Positions 30,021 through 39,770 are shown, counted from the first letter of the stretch. The stretch: 64,000 bases of DNA from Lepidostoma basale (GCA_022606425.2 JAHDVF020000010.1:2356001-2420000); one strand, 5' to 3'. Notes: generated by a model from the sequence alone, not told the origin. Made by a program: numbers and translations.

Positions 30021-30604
30021 TCGCGTTTTACTGCTATTTGTTTATATTAAAATATTTTAGATAAAACCGTTATATTGGACTTAACGTACTATACATCCGA
30101 GGTATACACTTTCCTCTTAATATGAATTTTCTTTTCATTCTGCTCTAATTTCTCCATTACAGAGAGTAAACAGTAATGATTACCTGTCGTTTAGGCCGGA
30201 AATTTATTTCCTTTCATCTGAAGTCACTAATTCTTTGAAGATTCAACAAATTTGCGCTTCACTTAACTAAAAATCAAAGAAGATAGATATACATTTGATT
30301 CTCGGCATTGTATACTTATCTACACACGTACAATTCTGCATAATTATCTATTTTTAAATAGAAACACAATTCAACATCGTGAGAGAAACATATAAAAAAT
30401 AATAGAAATATACCCAAGTTAAACAACGTGGTAAATGTGTTCAGATAGCTATTGAAATTAATGTCTACTGTCCGTGACATAAATCGTGAATCATTAGAAT
30501 AAATTATCTTAAAAACGTTGTTATTCTGATGTTGTATCAAAAATTCTACTGGCATCGAGTATGTAATAAGAAAATTATATCATTTTGAATAAACATATTT
30601 TTTA
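30021..30604. other. AT-rich stretch, nothing recognised
   Basis: No shared repeat, frame or splice-site pair. Confidence 0.45.
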
Positions 30605-30680
30605 TAACTTTTGAAAAACATTGTATACTTTTAACAAACATGTTTCGGAGTGTATACGTCATTCTTCAGCGTAAAATTTG
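30605..30680 (-). ncRNA. Hammerhead-like fold, family HH8
   Basis: Minus strand: GCTGAAGAATGACGTATACA, CTCC, GAAAC, ATGTTTG. CUGAAGA and GAAAC are intact but stem II is weak and the cleavage triplet is GTT rather than GTC. The flank ATTGTATACTTTTAACAAAC recurs at 63940-63983. Confidence 0.4.
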
Positions 30681-30775
30681 AAAAAATAATACATTGAAGA
30701 ACATTGTGTGAAGTACGAAGATGTTTGTATTTTTTTTTTTATGTATTGAGACCATTTAAAAAAAAATTATTTAAT

Positions 30776-31010
30776 CTTTGGTCTGGTAAAGAATTTACTT
30801 GAAAATAAAATGGAGATAGATTAGCTACTTATCACATGACATGAAAATCAATGGCTAAGAATTTGTATACAGTAATTGGATTCAAATAAACTGCCGTATA
30901 CAAATGTGGAAAGCAAAGTGAAACTAACAAACAAAAGTCCCAAGACTCAGCAAAAATTTTAAACTTTGCGGCAAACCAAACCTAGATTGTAACTAGCGAA
31001 GAAGATTAAT
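30776..31010 (+). mobile_element. tRNA-derived SINE-2, 3' part
   Basis: Body motifs TTTGGTCTGGT, AAAATGGAGATAGATTAGCT and GTATACAGTAATTGG followed by an extended 3' region AAAGTCCCAAGACTCAGC and GGCAAACCAAACC shared with 61955-62225. Confidence 0.7.
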
Positions 31011-31019
31011 ATTTAATTC

Positions 31020-31238
31020 CTAGGACCATCATGTATGGAATATGACCTGACGTATGGAAGTGATGCATGGAACTGAAGAAAGCAAAAGATGGATGAAAGT
31101 TTAATAAATGCAGTAGAAATGAGATCTCTACGACGAATGTGTGCCAAATTTGTATATGATAGAGTGTCAAATGCAAGTTTAAGAAGTGAATGCGGTGCGA
31201 ATGAAAGTGTTATGAACAAAATAATGAAAGGGTCATTA
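31020..31238 (+). mobile_element. LINE family A, internal piece
   Basis: MDESLINAVEMRSLRRMCAK, FVYDRVSNASLRSECGANES, VMNKIMKGSL, then abruptly replaced by an HH2 element at 31239. Confidence 0.75.
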
Positions 31239-31740
31239 AGTTATCAGCATTTACTGTTAAAATTTATAACACGGTTATAATATCACAATTTATTTTTATT
31301 CACCGAGAATTTCGCAATAGCTATTTCGCCAACCGATGTTGGCATCACCAGGTGTTTTCAGTTTTTTGTAACACCTGATGATGCCAACATCGGTTGGCGA
31401 AACAGCAGTCGCGACACTCTCAGTGAATAAAAATAAATTGAGATATTATAACAGTGTTATAAATTTTAACAGTAATAATGTTAACGTATCATAGTGTTTC
31501 GGCCAAAACAACTATTTAAAAAGTTATCAAATTATATGTATCGATAAAAGATGTTTTAAATGTAAAAACAGCTGTCGTGACATTCTCAGTGAATAAAAAT
31601 AAAATGTTACATTATAAGTCTTATAAATTTTAATAGTAATAATGTTGAAGTATCGTAGTGTTTCGGCCAAAACAATGGACTATTTAAAAAGTTATCAAAT
31701 TATATGTATCGATAAAAGGTGTTTTAAATGTAAAATCAAC
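31239..31740. ncRNA. HH2 element: inverted hammerhead-like pair plus partial tandem unit
   Basis: Plus fold 31371-31415: CAC, CTGATGA (31375-31381), T, GCCAAC-ATCG-GTTGGC perfect 6-bp stem II, GAAAC (31399-31403), AGCAGTC, GCG. Minus fold 31311-31356 has CTGGTGA and the same stem II. After the plus fold, unit sequence runs to AACAGCTGTCGTG at 31566-31579, the next cleavage site 166 bp on, and then repeats (AAGTTATCAAATTATATGTA at about 31515 and 31689). The second unit lacks the 5' core. This is a mixture of inverted and direct unit copies. Confidence 0.65.
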
Positions 31741-32349
31741 AAATAAAGAAAAAAAAAAGTTTATTCATTTTGTATTGTCTTAAAACCAGAGTGGAAATTT
31801 TGAAATTGTTCTAAGAAAAGATTTCGCATATAATAATAAAAAATAAAGTAAAAACAAGATTTATATTTATGTAAACCGATAGACATATCTTCACACGTTA
31901 GTATTTATTCTACTGGCAGTTAATTTAATTACCACTTAATAATTTAATAGAGAGTGTGGGGATCCAGTTATAGACGTTAGTGCGTCTGATCCAGAGACGA
32001 TTTATGGTTCCTCTTCATAGATATTGACGCGAGTGGGACGTGCGTCCAGCTGGTAGCCAGGATGACTCGGAGTCATTTTAATAAATACTAAAACAATCAC
32101 ACGCTTGCCTTTGATCACACCCGCTTAAAACAAATTCACATATTAAATTTAAAATATCGTATTCCATATTTTCGTAAATGTGTTAATGTTGTGTTAAAAT
32201 GGGCTTGATGACTTTTTTTATACATTTAAAAATAAAATCAGAAGAAAAATAATTCAGTTGACATTTAAATGGGTGGGAAATATTGGATTTTATTTTCATA
32301 TATTTGATAATATTGGCATGGAAATGATGGTCCAAACTATTATAACTAA
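31741..32349. other. Unassigned stretch
   Basis: A moderately GC-rich piece at 31950-32065 (GGGGATCCAGTTATAGACGT, GACGCGAGTGGGACGTGCGT) lies between AT-rich flanks. No coding frame or repeat partner in this window. Confidence 0.35.
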
Positions 32350-32647
32350 TTAACTAACCGAAAGAAATAGTTATGAACAAAATAAGGAAAGGGTCATTAA
32401 AATGGTTTGGACACATGGTTGTTTTGGCCGAAACACTATGATACGTTAACATTATTACTGTTAAAATTTATAACACTGTTATAATATCTCAATTTATTTT
32501 TATTCACTGAGAGTTTCAGTTTTTTGTAACACCTGGTGATGCCAACATCGGTTGGCGAAATAGCTATTGCGAAATTCTCGGTGAATAAAAATAAATTGTG
32601 ATATTATAACCGTGTTATAAATTTTAACAGTAAATGCTGATAACTTT
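32350..32647. repeat. Family A remnant joined to an inverted copy of the 31.2-kb HH2 element
   Basis: 32350-32417 is LINE family A (TTATGAACAAAATAAGGAAA, TGGTTTGGACACATGG). 32418-32647 is the reverse complement of parts of 31239-31500, including the CTGGTGA fold (plus strand 32533-32539) and the flank ATAACACTGTTATAATATCT. Both copies sit next to the same family A segment, so one block was duplicated in inverted orientation. Confidence 0.7.
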
Positions 32648-32717
32648 TTGAAAATTTCGGGCTTATTTTTTATAGATTTTTATAGATAGGTGTTATTAAT
32701 ATATTAAATTTAAACAA

Positions 32718-32875
32718 ACCAACTAACTAACCATTACGCCGTTTACGTAGGCAGAGAGGATGGACTGCCATACTGCTCTGTCCTGACACACCTCTCGAGA
32801 TCCTCTACATCGCCTTTCATTCCTTTCTTACTTTATCATTAGATATTCTATCGTACATTGTTTTTTCCGCACATT
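32718..32875 (-). mobile_element. LINE family A, 3' end with deletion
   Basis: CCAACTAACTAACCATTACG tail and the reverse of the terminus, then a jump to the CATTCCTTTCTTACTTTATC region; about 200 bp of element between them are missing. Confidence 0.7.
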
Positions 32876-33419
32876 AGATCATGAAATGATCACGAAACGT
32901 TGGATAATTATCATTATAAGATCGTAATACTCGTATATCATAATCTTTAATCCATTTATATAAAAATTTAGGTTCCGTATGTTTCTGATCGCAAATCTCT
33001 GAATGTAATCGATGGATTTACTCCAAATGTTTACAGAACATTGCATAAATTGTTATAGTTAACAAGTACCGAATGATAGTTCTACACAGTGTTGCCATTT
33101 TATCAATTTTAGCCAAAGTTACAAAACTTTAGTTCCCCTACAATTACGAATAAAAATAATTTAAAAATCGAATTATATCTGACAAATGACATAACTATTT
33201 TCACTCATTTGTTTTCTCTGTGCGTTTTAAATTGACTGAATGACAGTTTGTAATTTAATAAACCTAAAAAATCGGATTTTAAAATCGTATTAAATCTGAC
33301 AAATTTTGAAAACGTTAAAAATCTGTCACTGTGACTAGTTAATATATAAAAAAATAGAGCAATTTCAACATAACGTAAGTCAATATATTATAAATATACT
33401 GATAGTAAAATGTAAATTG
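32876..33419. other. AT-rich stretch, nothing recognised
   Basis: Single-copy AT-rich sequence without genes or repeats that I can support. Confidence 0.45.
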
Positions 33420-33645
33420 GCCAGCCAACGTACTCTGGGAGCACCTGTGGATGGAAAGAGGAAACGAGGACCTAAAGCCACCGAGCCACCTGGAGAAGAA
33501 CCCTGCAGGACGATATTAAAGCAGCAGGCCTCACTTGGAATGTTGTTAGGCATCAGGCGTGCGATAAAGTCGGGTAAAGAAGTTGAACGGAATTGTGACA
33601 GGACAAGAGGAAGAAGACTAAAATTAGTTTCTAGTTTTTAATTAT
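33420..33645 (+). mobile_element. LINE 3'-end fragment
   Basis: Frameshifted translation with GSTCGWKEETRT, then TWRRTLQDDIKAAGLTWNVV and RHQACDKVG. The TWRRT..D.KAAGLTW signature marks the C-terminus of a widespread animal LINE family. Confidence 0.65.
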
Positions 33646-33669
33646 ATTATATCTTTTTAAATTCCTAAA

Positions 33670-34078
33670 CTAACAACAACAACAAACCATCACGCCGTAG
33701 GGGTAGGCAGAGAGAATGGACCCCCGCCCTACTCTATCCTGGCACACGTTCTAGCTTCCTCCACATTAATACAGCGAGTCATACATGCACATCGATTCTT
33801 CCGACTTCTAACATGACCAACCTTTAAAATTTTAGTAATTTGGTCATGCCATGTTTTCCTCGGTCTGCCTCGACTCCGTACTCCATTTACATCATTAACG
33901 TATACTTTCTTAACCATTCTTTTTATATCCATGCGCTCCATATGTCCGAACCCACGCAGCGATCCTTCATAGTTTTGTTCATAATACCTTTTTCCGCTCT
34001 ACATTCCTTTCTTTTATCAGCATTTGAGATTCTGTCGTATATCGTACTACCACACATACGTCTTATACTTTTTTAATT
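33670..34078 (-). mobile_element. LINE family A2, 3' end
   Basis: ACAACAACAACAAACCATCA tail on the plus strand, then the reverse of KILKVGHVRSRKNRCACMTR, GVRSRGRPRKTWHDQITK and MERMDIKRMVKKVYVNDVN. It ends only 52 bp before the PET exon acceptor. Confidence 0.8.
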
Positions 34079-34130
34079 GTGATTGGTTATTTTGTTTCCA
34101 TGGTCTATGAATGAATTATTATCATTGCAG

Positions 34131-34299
34131 GTAGACGTTCTAGCAGAGAGCAATGAGGGTGAACAGCAACTGAAGCTGCTGGTGCGACAGCTTCCCCGCC
34201 AGGACCTGGCTGCAGAACACTGCCGCCATCTGTTGCCCGCACAAAGACACTACTTTGAAGACTTCATCGCTGCCAGAAATGAGATTGCACTTGACATAG
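34131..34299 (+). CDS. Lmpt: Limpet/Testin-like PET-LIM protein, C-terminal half of PET domain
   Basis: Acceptor ATTGCAG, donor ATAG|GTAAAA; begins phase 0, ends phase 1; 56 codons. Residues 15-56 (LKLLVRQLPRQDLAAEHCRH, then FEDFIAARNEIALDI) match the second half of PET domains, where QLP.(H/Q)D and a C..L/H are conserved; the (Y/F)EDF.AARNEIALDIG ending is characteristic of Limpet. The first half of a PET domain (a W.PPG motif followed by Y....LP) should be in a preceding exon with phase-0 ends, but I could not find it between 15367 and 34131. The start VDVLAESNEGEQQ may correspond to the KVP...GE.Y segment that often opens an exon in this family. Confidence 0.85.
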
Positions 34300-34354
34300 G
34301 TAAAAAAATGTATTCATATTTTATAATCGTGTTGTACAAATTAACACTTTCATA

Positions 34355-34540
34355 TTTTTTTCTATGTTCGCCATACTTTGTTTTGTAGATGTTTTATTTG
34401 TCTTTTTTTTATGTACTTTGTATATACAACACTAACTTAAAAAAAAATTAAATTAAATATTAGACATGTTTCGGACAACCGGTCCTCCCTCAGTGATTTT
34501 CTAAAGATACATATTTAAAATATTATAAAATTGTTTTTAT
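34355..34540 (-). ncRNA. HH3 element with hammerhead-like fold
   Basis: Minus fold at 34462-34496: CTGAGGG (A9 changed), A, GGACCGGTTGTCC, GAAAC, ATGTC, TA. The flank CTATGTTCGCCATACTTTGT is shared with HH3 copies at 22420 and 63100. It lies only about 55 bp beyond the donor of the PET exon. Confidence 0.5.
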
Positions 34541-34552
34541 TGAACATTTTGT

Positions 34553-34895
34553 TTTGAATGTATACAAATACTTGTAGACAAATACTGGATTTTACCAATT
34601 ACGGGTTGATCATTAATTATTAATTGTATATCAATAGAGACGAAGATGTACATAAATTATTTGGAAACAGAATATGGTAGTGTTCTAGTCTCAATAGATG
34701 GTGCTAGTGTAGATTTAACTAATAATGTGAAATGTTTCTCAACACGGTATATACAAGCATATATACAACATTCAAAAATAATTGTCAGACGTGGTGTTTG
34801 TAAGAATGGCGGAATGGGGAATGTTGTATTACATAAAGCGATCGCTTAACCCAACCAATGACGGGGCATAAGTCCTGTAAACGCCTCGAGGCGAG
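34553..34895. repeat. Interspersed repeat M, copy 2
   Basis: Left end GTATACAAATACTTGTAGAC and TATATCAATAGAGACGAAGA are shared with 60005-60235; the right part GGCGGAATGGGGAATGTTGT and AACCCAACCAATGACGGGGC is shared with 2740-3095. Confidence 0.65.
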
Positions 34896-34954
34896 AAAAC
34901 TTTCGCCACATTGATCAGCAACATCAATGATATGACCACAATGACCACATTTGT

Positions 34955-35168
34955 ATACTTACTTACTTCCTATGGCCATACAACTCTTGAAGAGTTTTAG
35001 CCTCCTGGATGATTTTTCGCCAAGCTCCTCGATCCTGCGCTTTTTGCTCCCAGCAGTCCGATTCGACCAAACTAGCCAGGTTAGCCAGAACATTGTCCAT
35101 TAGGCGCTGTCTAGGCCTTCCTAGAGGTCTTACTCCAGTCCTTATTTGTATCCAGCAGGTTATTTGAA
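34955..35168 (-). mobile_element. LINE 3'-end fragment
   Basis: Minus frame open for about 65 codons to the stop: TCWIQIRTGVRPLGRPRQRL, MDNVLANLASLVESDCWEQK, AQDRGAWRKIIQEAKTLQEL, YGHRK. A TAAGTAAGTA-type tail follows. Best preserved LINE terminus of its family in the window. Confidence 0.75.
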
Positions 35169-35184
35169 CTAAATTACTGCAAAC

Positions 35185-35372
35185 ATATTTTTAGTAATTG
35201 ATTATCATGACATGTGATAGGTATAAGTCTATCGCCACTTTATTGTTAAGTAAATTCTACACCAGGCCAAAGGCAGTGTGATAATCACCCTGCTTATGCC
35301 AAAAATCGATTCTGGGACCTTCAGTGTGCATTTGTAGCTCTTGCCACTTGCCACAAAGGTCGTCATGGATTA
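35185..35372 (-). mobile_element. tRNA-derived SINE-2, near full length
   Basis: Reverse of the SINE-2 body (CGCCACTTTATTGTTAAGTA, CACCAGGCCAAAGGCAGTGT) followed by the reversed B-box area and CCACAAAGGTCGTC. Confidence 0.7.
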
Positions 35373-35449
35373 TATATGATTGAAAACACATAGGAATAGC
35401 GAATTGAATACTAGTAATTTTATAATATATTGTTTTAGTTATTATTATA

Positions 35450-36028
35450 TATTAGCCAAAAAAATTTTTCATACTGTACCAGCTTTCCTCGCTTAAAACG
35501 TCAAGATAACATAATTACTAAGCCTATAATTGATTAAAGTGATAATAAATATCTACAGAAAATAAAACGTTTGGGCAAATCTACTGATAAAAATATTACG
35601 ATATTCTCCAGTAGAGCACTGCTAGTAATATCTGGCTTCGATATAAAAAGGGAATATCCGTGTGCATTCGTAAATAATAATTATGGCATGACTCAATAAA
35701 AACACGATAATATCTAATCTGTAATGTATCTCGGAGGGATTAGAATAAGATTACAGTGTGATGTTTGTTTTTCCTTTTCGATAATATGTCTCCAATTCAT
35801 TTGCGATAAAAGTGTTACAGAATCAATCGGTTTATAATAGTGATATTCCAAGTAGAGTTTTAATGTCGCAAATATTTCAGTTAGTGTGTATTAGAGTGTT
35901 TATCGTTGCTTCCATTTGAAGTAATTTACTTTTATCCTTTTGGATGTGGTTACTTGTTATGTGTCAGTTAAATATAAAATGTGTTTGCAGTGTTGATATA
36001 TAGTTAATTTTGTATAAATCTATTCACC
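35450..36028 (+). promoter_or_regulatory. Candidate internal promoter of the PET-LIM gene
   Basis: Repeat-free block upstream of a coding-type ATG. An arthropod initiator match TCAGTT lies at 35877-35882 (TTTCAGTTAGTG). The leader would be about 150 nt to the ATG at 36029. No TATA box at the expected distance. The role is inferred from the downstream exon candidate. Confidence 0.3.
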
Positions 36029-36068
36029 ATGGCCACCGCTGATAGCTTGCAGATTGTTATGCACACCG
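36029..36068 (+). CDS. Lmpt: Candidate alternative first coding exon (MATADSLQIVMHT)
   Basis: CACCATGG start context, 13 codons MATADSLQIVMHT plus one base, then donor CCG|GTCAGA. It ends in phase 1, exactly what the 39355 exon needs, giving ...MHTG then YAAERHGEP. The product would be a LIM-only short isoform without the PET domain; Limpet is known in flies for multiple N-terminal variants. Codon content and start context are good, but the donor is only average and no transcript data are available. Confidence 0.45.
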
Positions 36069-36192
36069 GTCAGATATATTTTATTGTTTCAAACAGTTTT
36101 CTGATTTTTAAATATTGAAATATTGTAACTGAACTATTATAATACAATTGGGAAAAGAAATTGTAGATTATTTGTTGCTTTAGCGTTGGAAC

Positions 36193-36458
36193 ATATCGCA
36201 CCGTGAGTGTAAAACCGAAACAAGTGCAAATATACAGTTTGGAGATATGGGAGTTTAAAGACTTCATATTGCTAGGAAAAATTGTTTTTTTTTTAATAAA
36301 ACAATGATTTTCAGTTTAAAGTAATATACCTATAAACCGAAAATCATTGGTTTATTAAAAAAAAAACAGTTTTTCCAAGCAATGTGAAGTCTTTAAACTC
36401 CCATATCTCCAAACTGTATATTTGCACTTGTTTCGGTTTTACACTCACGGTGCGATAT
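36193..36458. repeat. Near-perfect 266-bp foldback element, copy 1
   Basis: Arms of about 125 bp, ATATCGCACCGTGAGTGTAA outward and its exact inverse at 36439-36458, around a loop of about 10 nt (AGTAATATAC). Nearly identical to 39039-39303. No frame. If transcribed with the intron it would form a long double-stranded hairpin. Flanking sequence CGGTGTAAAACACGCATATC to the right has a further partial copy of the arm. Confidence 0.85.
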
Positions 36459-36686
36459 GTACGGTAACAATTTCCGGTGTAAAACACGCATATCTCCATA
36501 TTTCATTATGCTTTTTTTGAAAAATAAATTAACGCATATCTGTATGTCTTTGTCTTCACAATATGAATTTTGAAATATATAAAAAAGCATATGTAATGTA
36601 AGCTTACAATATGTATTTTGAAATACAATAAATGAAAAAATATTAACCATTTCTTTATAGTAATAATTAGTTAAATTCCACTTAGG

Positions 36687-36743
36687 TTTATGGCATCCAG
36701 AAAAGATGGCAGCGAGCTTGCCGAAACCGGTCGAAGCCATAAA
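36687..36743 (+). ncRNA. Hammerhead-like fold with 11-bp stem I, family HH7
   Basis: Stem I strand TTTATGGCATC (36687-36697) pairs with GAAGCCATAAA (36733-36743) with one mismatch. Between them: CAGAAAAGA, T, GGCAGCGAGCTTGCC (stem II), GAAAC (36723-36727), palindrome ACCGGT (36726-36731) and C as cleavage base. The 5' core has an AA insertion and U4 changed to A relative to CUGAAGA; the 3' core is intact. Strong stem pairing makes the assignment to the hammerhead fold convincing even if this copy may be inactive. Confidence 0.6.
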
Positions 36744-36799
36744 TCTAAATGGAATTTAACTAAATACATGCTTTAAAGATATTTAATTTTTTTTCTATT

Positions 36800-36915
36800 T
36801 TCGACGTGCGTACACGACAGGACGTATAAATGTTGAGAAAACGAGAGATGTAGATCGAGAAATAATATTGTACTGGTTCTTTTTTTCTAGGTACCCCTTC
36901 GGGGATGGTTAACTT
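36800..36915 (+). mobile_element. LINE family A, 3'-end fragment
   Basis: TTCGACGTGCGTACACGACA, AAATGTTGAGAAAACGAGAG and TACCCCTTCGGGGATGGTTA. Diverged, no tail repeat. Confidence 0.6.
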
Positions 36916-37294
36916 TATAATAATTTAAACAATTTTTTTTTTATTTTACATAAGCGATTTTTAATCTTGACTTTAGCAAATTATCATTGCGATACATAAA
37001 ACTATTTTATGAAAAACAAATTATGAAAAACAATGCGCTTTCGTGTATATTTTCGGCTGTTCTTATTAATAGTAAATGTAAAATTTAGTTACTTAATTAA
37101 ATGTTTTGATGATTTATGTAATGAGACAATTTTCTACTCACTTCTAGGGTAATGTTGATTTCTCTGTAATCATGTATAACCGATGTTTAGTACATTATTT
37201 ACAATAAACTTTTACCATAAAATTTCAAATAACAACATTAATATATTTCGAAATATATAAAAATACATGTATCCATGCTTTATAATATGTATTT

Positions 37295-37855
37295 TGAAAT
37301 ATATAAAATCGAAAGAAGAATCACAATTGGTAACAAAACATTCTTCTCTCTACTACTAGCGCTCAAATCAAGAAACGTACACTGGAAAACCAAAATCACC
37401 CTGTATAAAACAATCATCCGAACAGTAGTGACCTATGGATGTGAGGCGTGGACAATGACAGCGAAATCCGCAGAGAGACTGGATACTTTTGAGAGAAGGG
37501 TGCTGCGCAGAATTCTGGGGCCTATGAATGACGGCGAAGGCTGGAGAGTGCGGCATAATGACGAGCTGTACAATATTTACAAAGCTCCCAGTCTCTCCAC
37601 ACAGGTCAGACTAAATAGTCACGTGCAGAGGATGCCGTCATCGCGAACCCCAAAAAGATTGCTGGAGTAGCACCCAGGTGGTAGAAGACCAATTGGACGA
37701 CCAAGGCTGTGATGGGAGGATGAAGTTGGGAGAGATGGAGCACGATTGTTAAGAGTGTCAGATTGGAGGGTCGAAGCGGAGGACAGGAGGAGTTGGAGGC
37801 GAAGAATACTGGAGGCTAAGGCTCGATATGGGCTGTAGGGCCATCGAAGAAGAAG
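37295..37855 (+). mobile_element. LINE family C, C-terminal ORF2 fragment
   Basis: Plus frame open for over 110 codons: ALKSRNVHWKTKITLYKTII, RTVVTYGCEAWTMTAKSAER, LDTFERRVLRRILGPMNDGE, LYNIYKAPSLSTQVRLN, then a stop and GGRRPIGRPRL, WRVEAEDRRSWRRRILEAKA, RYGL. Only copy of its family here, and one of the least decayed LINE tails. Confidence 0.8.
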
Positions 37856-38324
37856 ATAAAATCGCCGATCTCTTTAAGTTTTTTTGGAATAATAGGTATA
37901 TTCGTGTTACTTGTATTTTTCTACCGGTGTTCGGAGATCGTTGCAGTCTTCATCTTCATTATACGTGTGGCTGATAATGTATACCCAAACCCCGTTACGC
38001 GGATAAACCGAATATCCCAAAAAATATTTTGCTACTAAATGTGAAAATCTACGCATATCCTTTTTTTGTTTGTACAATATTTTTTTTGTACGAGGAGTTT
38101 TCGTTTTGGGAGTTGGTTTAAATTTATAACACCCTAATTTATTTCTAATGCCAATGATTTAGACCAGTATAAGAAAAGTTCTCATGTATATTTTTATATA
38201 TTACACAACATATACAATTTGATGAATTTAAAAATTGATAGAAATATTTTTCACATTATAATAATTTATTTTACATTTTAAAACATATATGTACAATTGT
38301 GAAATATTTACGGAAGTAAAGATT
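37856..38324. other. AT-rich stretch, nothing recognised
   Basis: No repeat partner or gene supported. Confidence 0.4.
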
Positions 38325-38640
38325 TTCTACCCTTTTAAAACTAAGTTTACTGTACAATCGTAATCAGTAATAACTTTCGACGGAAATCTTTTTTTTCCAC
38401 ACAAGTTAAAATTTTCACAATTAACAATACCAAATTGTTCTCTTTTTGTTTTCTACACTGCCGTCATACAACAATAGCCAACAATGCCGTCATAGGACAA
38501 AATACAAAATAATCCATAAACGCTCTCGGGCATGCGCAACGTGTGCATTTCGAATTACTTTCTGAGAGAATCGAAGTATTCCTCTATCGCTCGTTGTATT
38601 ATCTAAGTTAATCTCGTACTCTTTTGAGTTTTTGCCTATT
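38325..38640 (+). repeat. Interspersed repeat R, copy 1
   Basis: Matches 56685-56950: TTTTCTACCCTTTTAAAA, ACTGTACAATCGTAATCAGT, TTTCACAATTAACAATACCA, GAGTTTTTGCCTATTGATAC. No coding content. Element type unknown. Confidence 0.5.
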
Positions 38641-39038
38641 GATACAATATAATAATACTTTTTTCACATGTTGTTTAGGATGAAGTTAATTACGAGTACT
38701 TGTATATACACACTTGAATATGTCATCATAGTTATCTTATTTTCTTTTTCTTATATGTCAATGGCAAGCTAGTTTCTTAGGGATGGTAATAAAAGCGTAC
38801 TGGTAGCTTTGGCCGACTTTGTGTCAATTCCAAAGGTTTTATAATATTTATATTAACACCACACGTGATGGGCACCTTTCTTGCCATCCATCCTTTGTAT
38901 AATATAATTGTGGATGTATAAATTTATGCAGTGGAAAACAGTAAAAGGTGTTATAAAAGATAGCCTTTATTTTGTTTTACGCATTTTGAATCGAGTTAAA
39001 CTCAAATAAATTAATCCTTTATTTTATGATACGAAGAA

Positions 39039-39303
39039 TATATTGCACCGTGAGTGTAAAACCGAAATAAGTGCAAATATACAGTTTGGAGATATGGGAG
39101 TTTAAAGACTTCATATTACTTGGAAAAACTGTTTTTTTTAATAAACCAATGATTTTCAGTTTAAAGTAATATACCTATAAACCGAAAATCATTGGTTTAT
39201 TTAAAAAAGAACAGTTTTTCAAGCAATATGAAGTCTTTAAACTCCCATATCTCCAAACTGTATATTTGCACTTGTTTCGGTTTTACACTCACGGTGCGAT
39301 ATA
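39039..39303. repeat. Near-perfect 265-bp foldback element, copy 2
   Basis: Second copy of the 36193 foldback: ATATTGCACCGTGAGTGTAA at the left, ACACTCACGGTGCGATAT at the right, with about 125-bp arms. It ends 51 bp before the acceptor of the LIM exon (39354), so the branch point and pyrimidine tract must lie in the short gap ATAGAATAACAATATTTCTT. Confidence 0.85.
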
Positions 39304-39354
39304 TGTAAACATTTTGTTTTCATAGAATAACAATATTTCTTTGCTCTCTTTCAG

Positions 39355-39458
39355 GATATGCAGCGGAAAGACACGGGGAACCAACCGCGTGCCCCTCCTG
39401 TCGACTTTCCTTGAAGGAAGGGGATTTGGGAATCATTGCCAATAGACTCGGTGAAGAT
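39355..39458 (+). CDS. Lmpt: Limpet/Testin-like PET-LIM protein, start of LIM domain 1
   Basis: Acceptor CTCTCTTTCAG, donor GAT|GTGAGT; enters in phase 1 (completing the Gly of ...IALDIG) and leaves in phase 0. Encodes YAAERHGEPTACPSCRLSLK then EGDLGIIANRLGED. CPSC gives the first two zinc ligands of LIM1; K.GDL.I.A.R.G is the usual continuation in Limpet and Testin. The next exon should start near W.P.CF; it is not found up to 64000, so the following intron is longer than 24 kb. Confidence 0.85.
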
Positions 39459-39489
39459 GTGAGTCTTCTTTTTATTCTTACATAACTAT

Positions 39490-39770
39490 TAATTGTTTCT
39501 TGAAAAATGATGTAAAACTCCACAAACTTCTAGGTGTTTTAATTATATTTTAACGATTAATACGAATGAAAACGTCTGTTTTCTAAAAGTTTAATTATAT
39601 TTTTTTGGGAATGACATGTTTCGCCCTTCTAAATTATCAAATGTATGTCACATTTTATAATGCCTTAGAAGGTCGAAACATGTCATTCCCATAAAATATA
39701 ATAAAACTTCCGTTTTCATTCGTATTAATTATTTAATATGGAGTTTTACATCATTGTTCAAAAAACAATA
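39490..39770. ncRNA. HH1 foldback element downstream of the LIM exon
   Basis: Border TTGTTTCTTGAAAAATGATG, arms CGAATGAAAACGTCTG and inverse. Minus fold at about 39612-39645 (GACATGTTTCGCCCTTCTAA) and plus fold at 39650-39685 (TTATAATGCCTTAGAAGGTC, GAAACATGTC). Core TTGATAA partly degraded on both arms. Confidence 0.55.
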
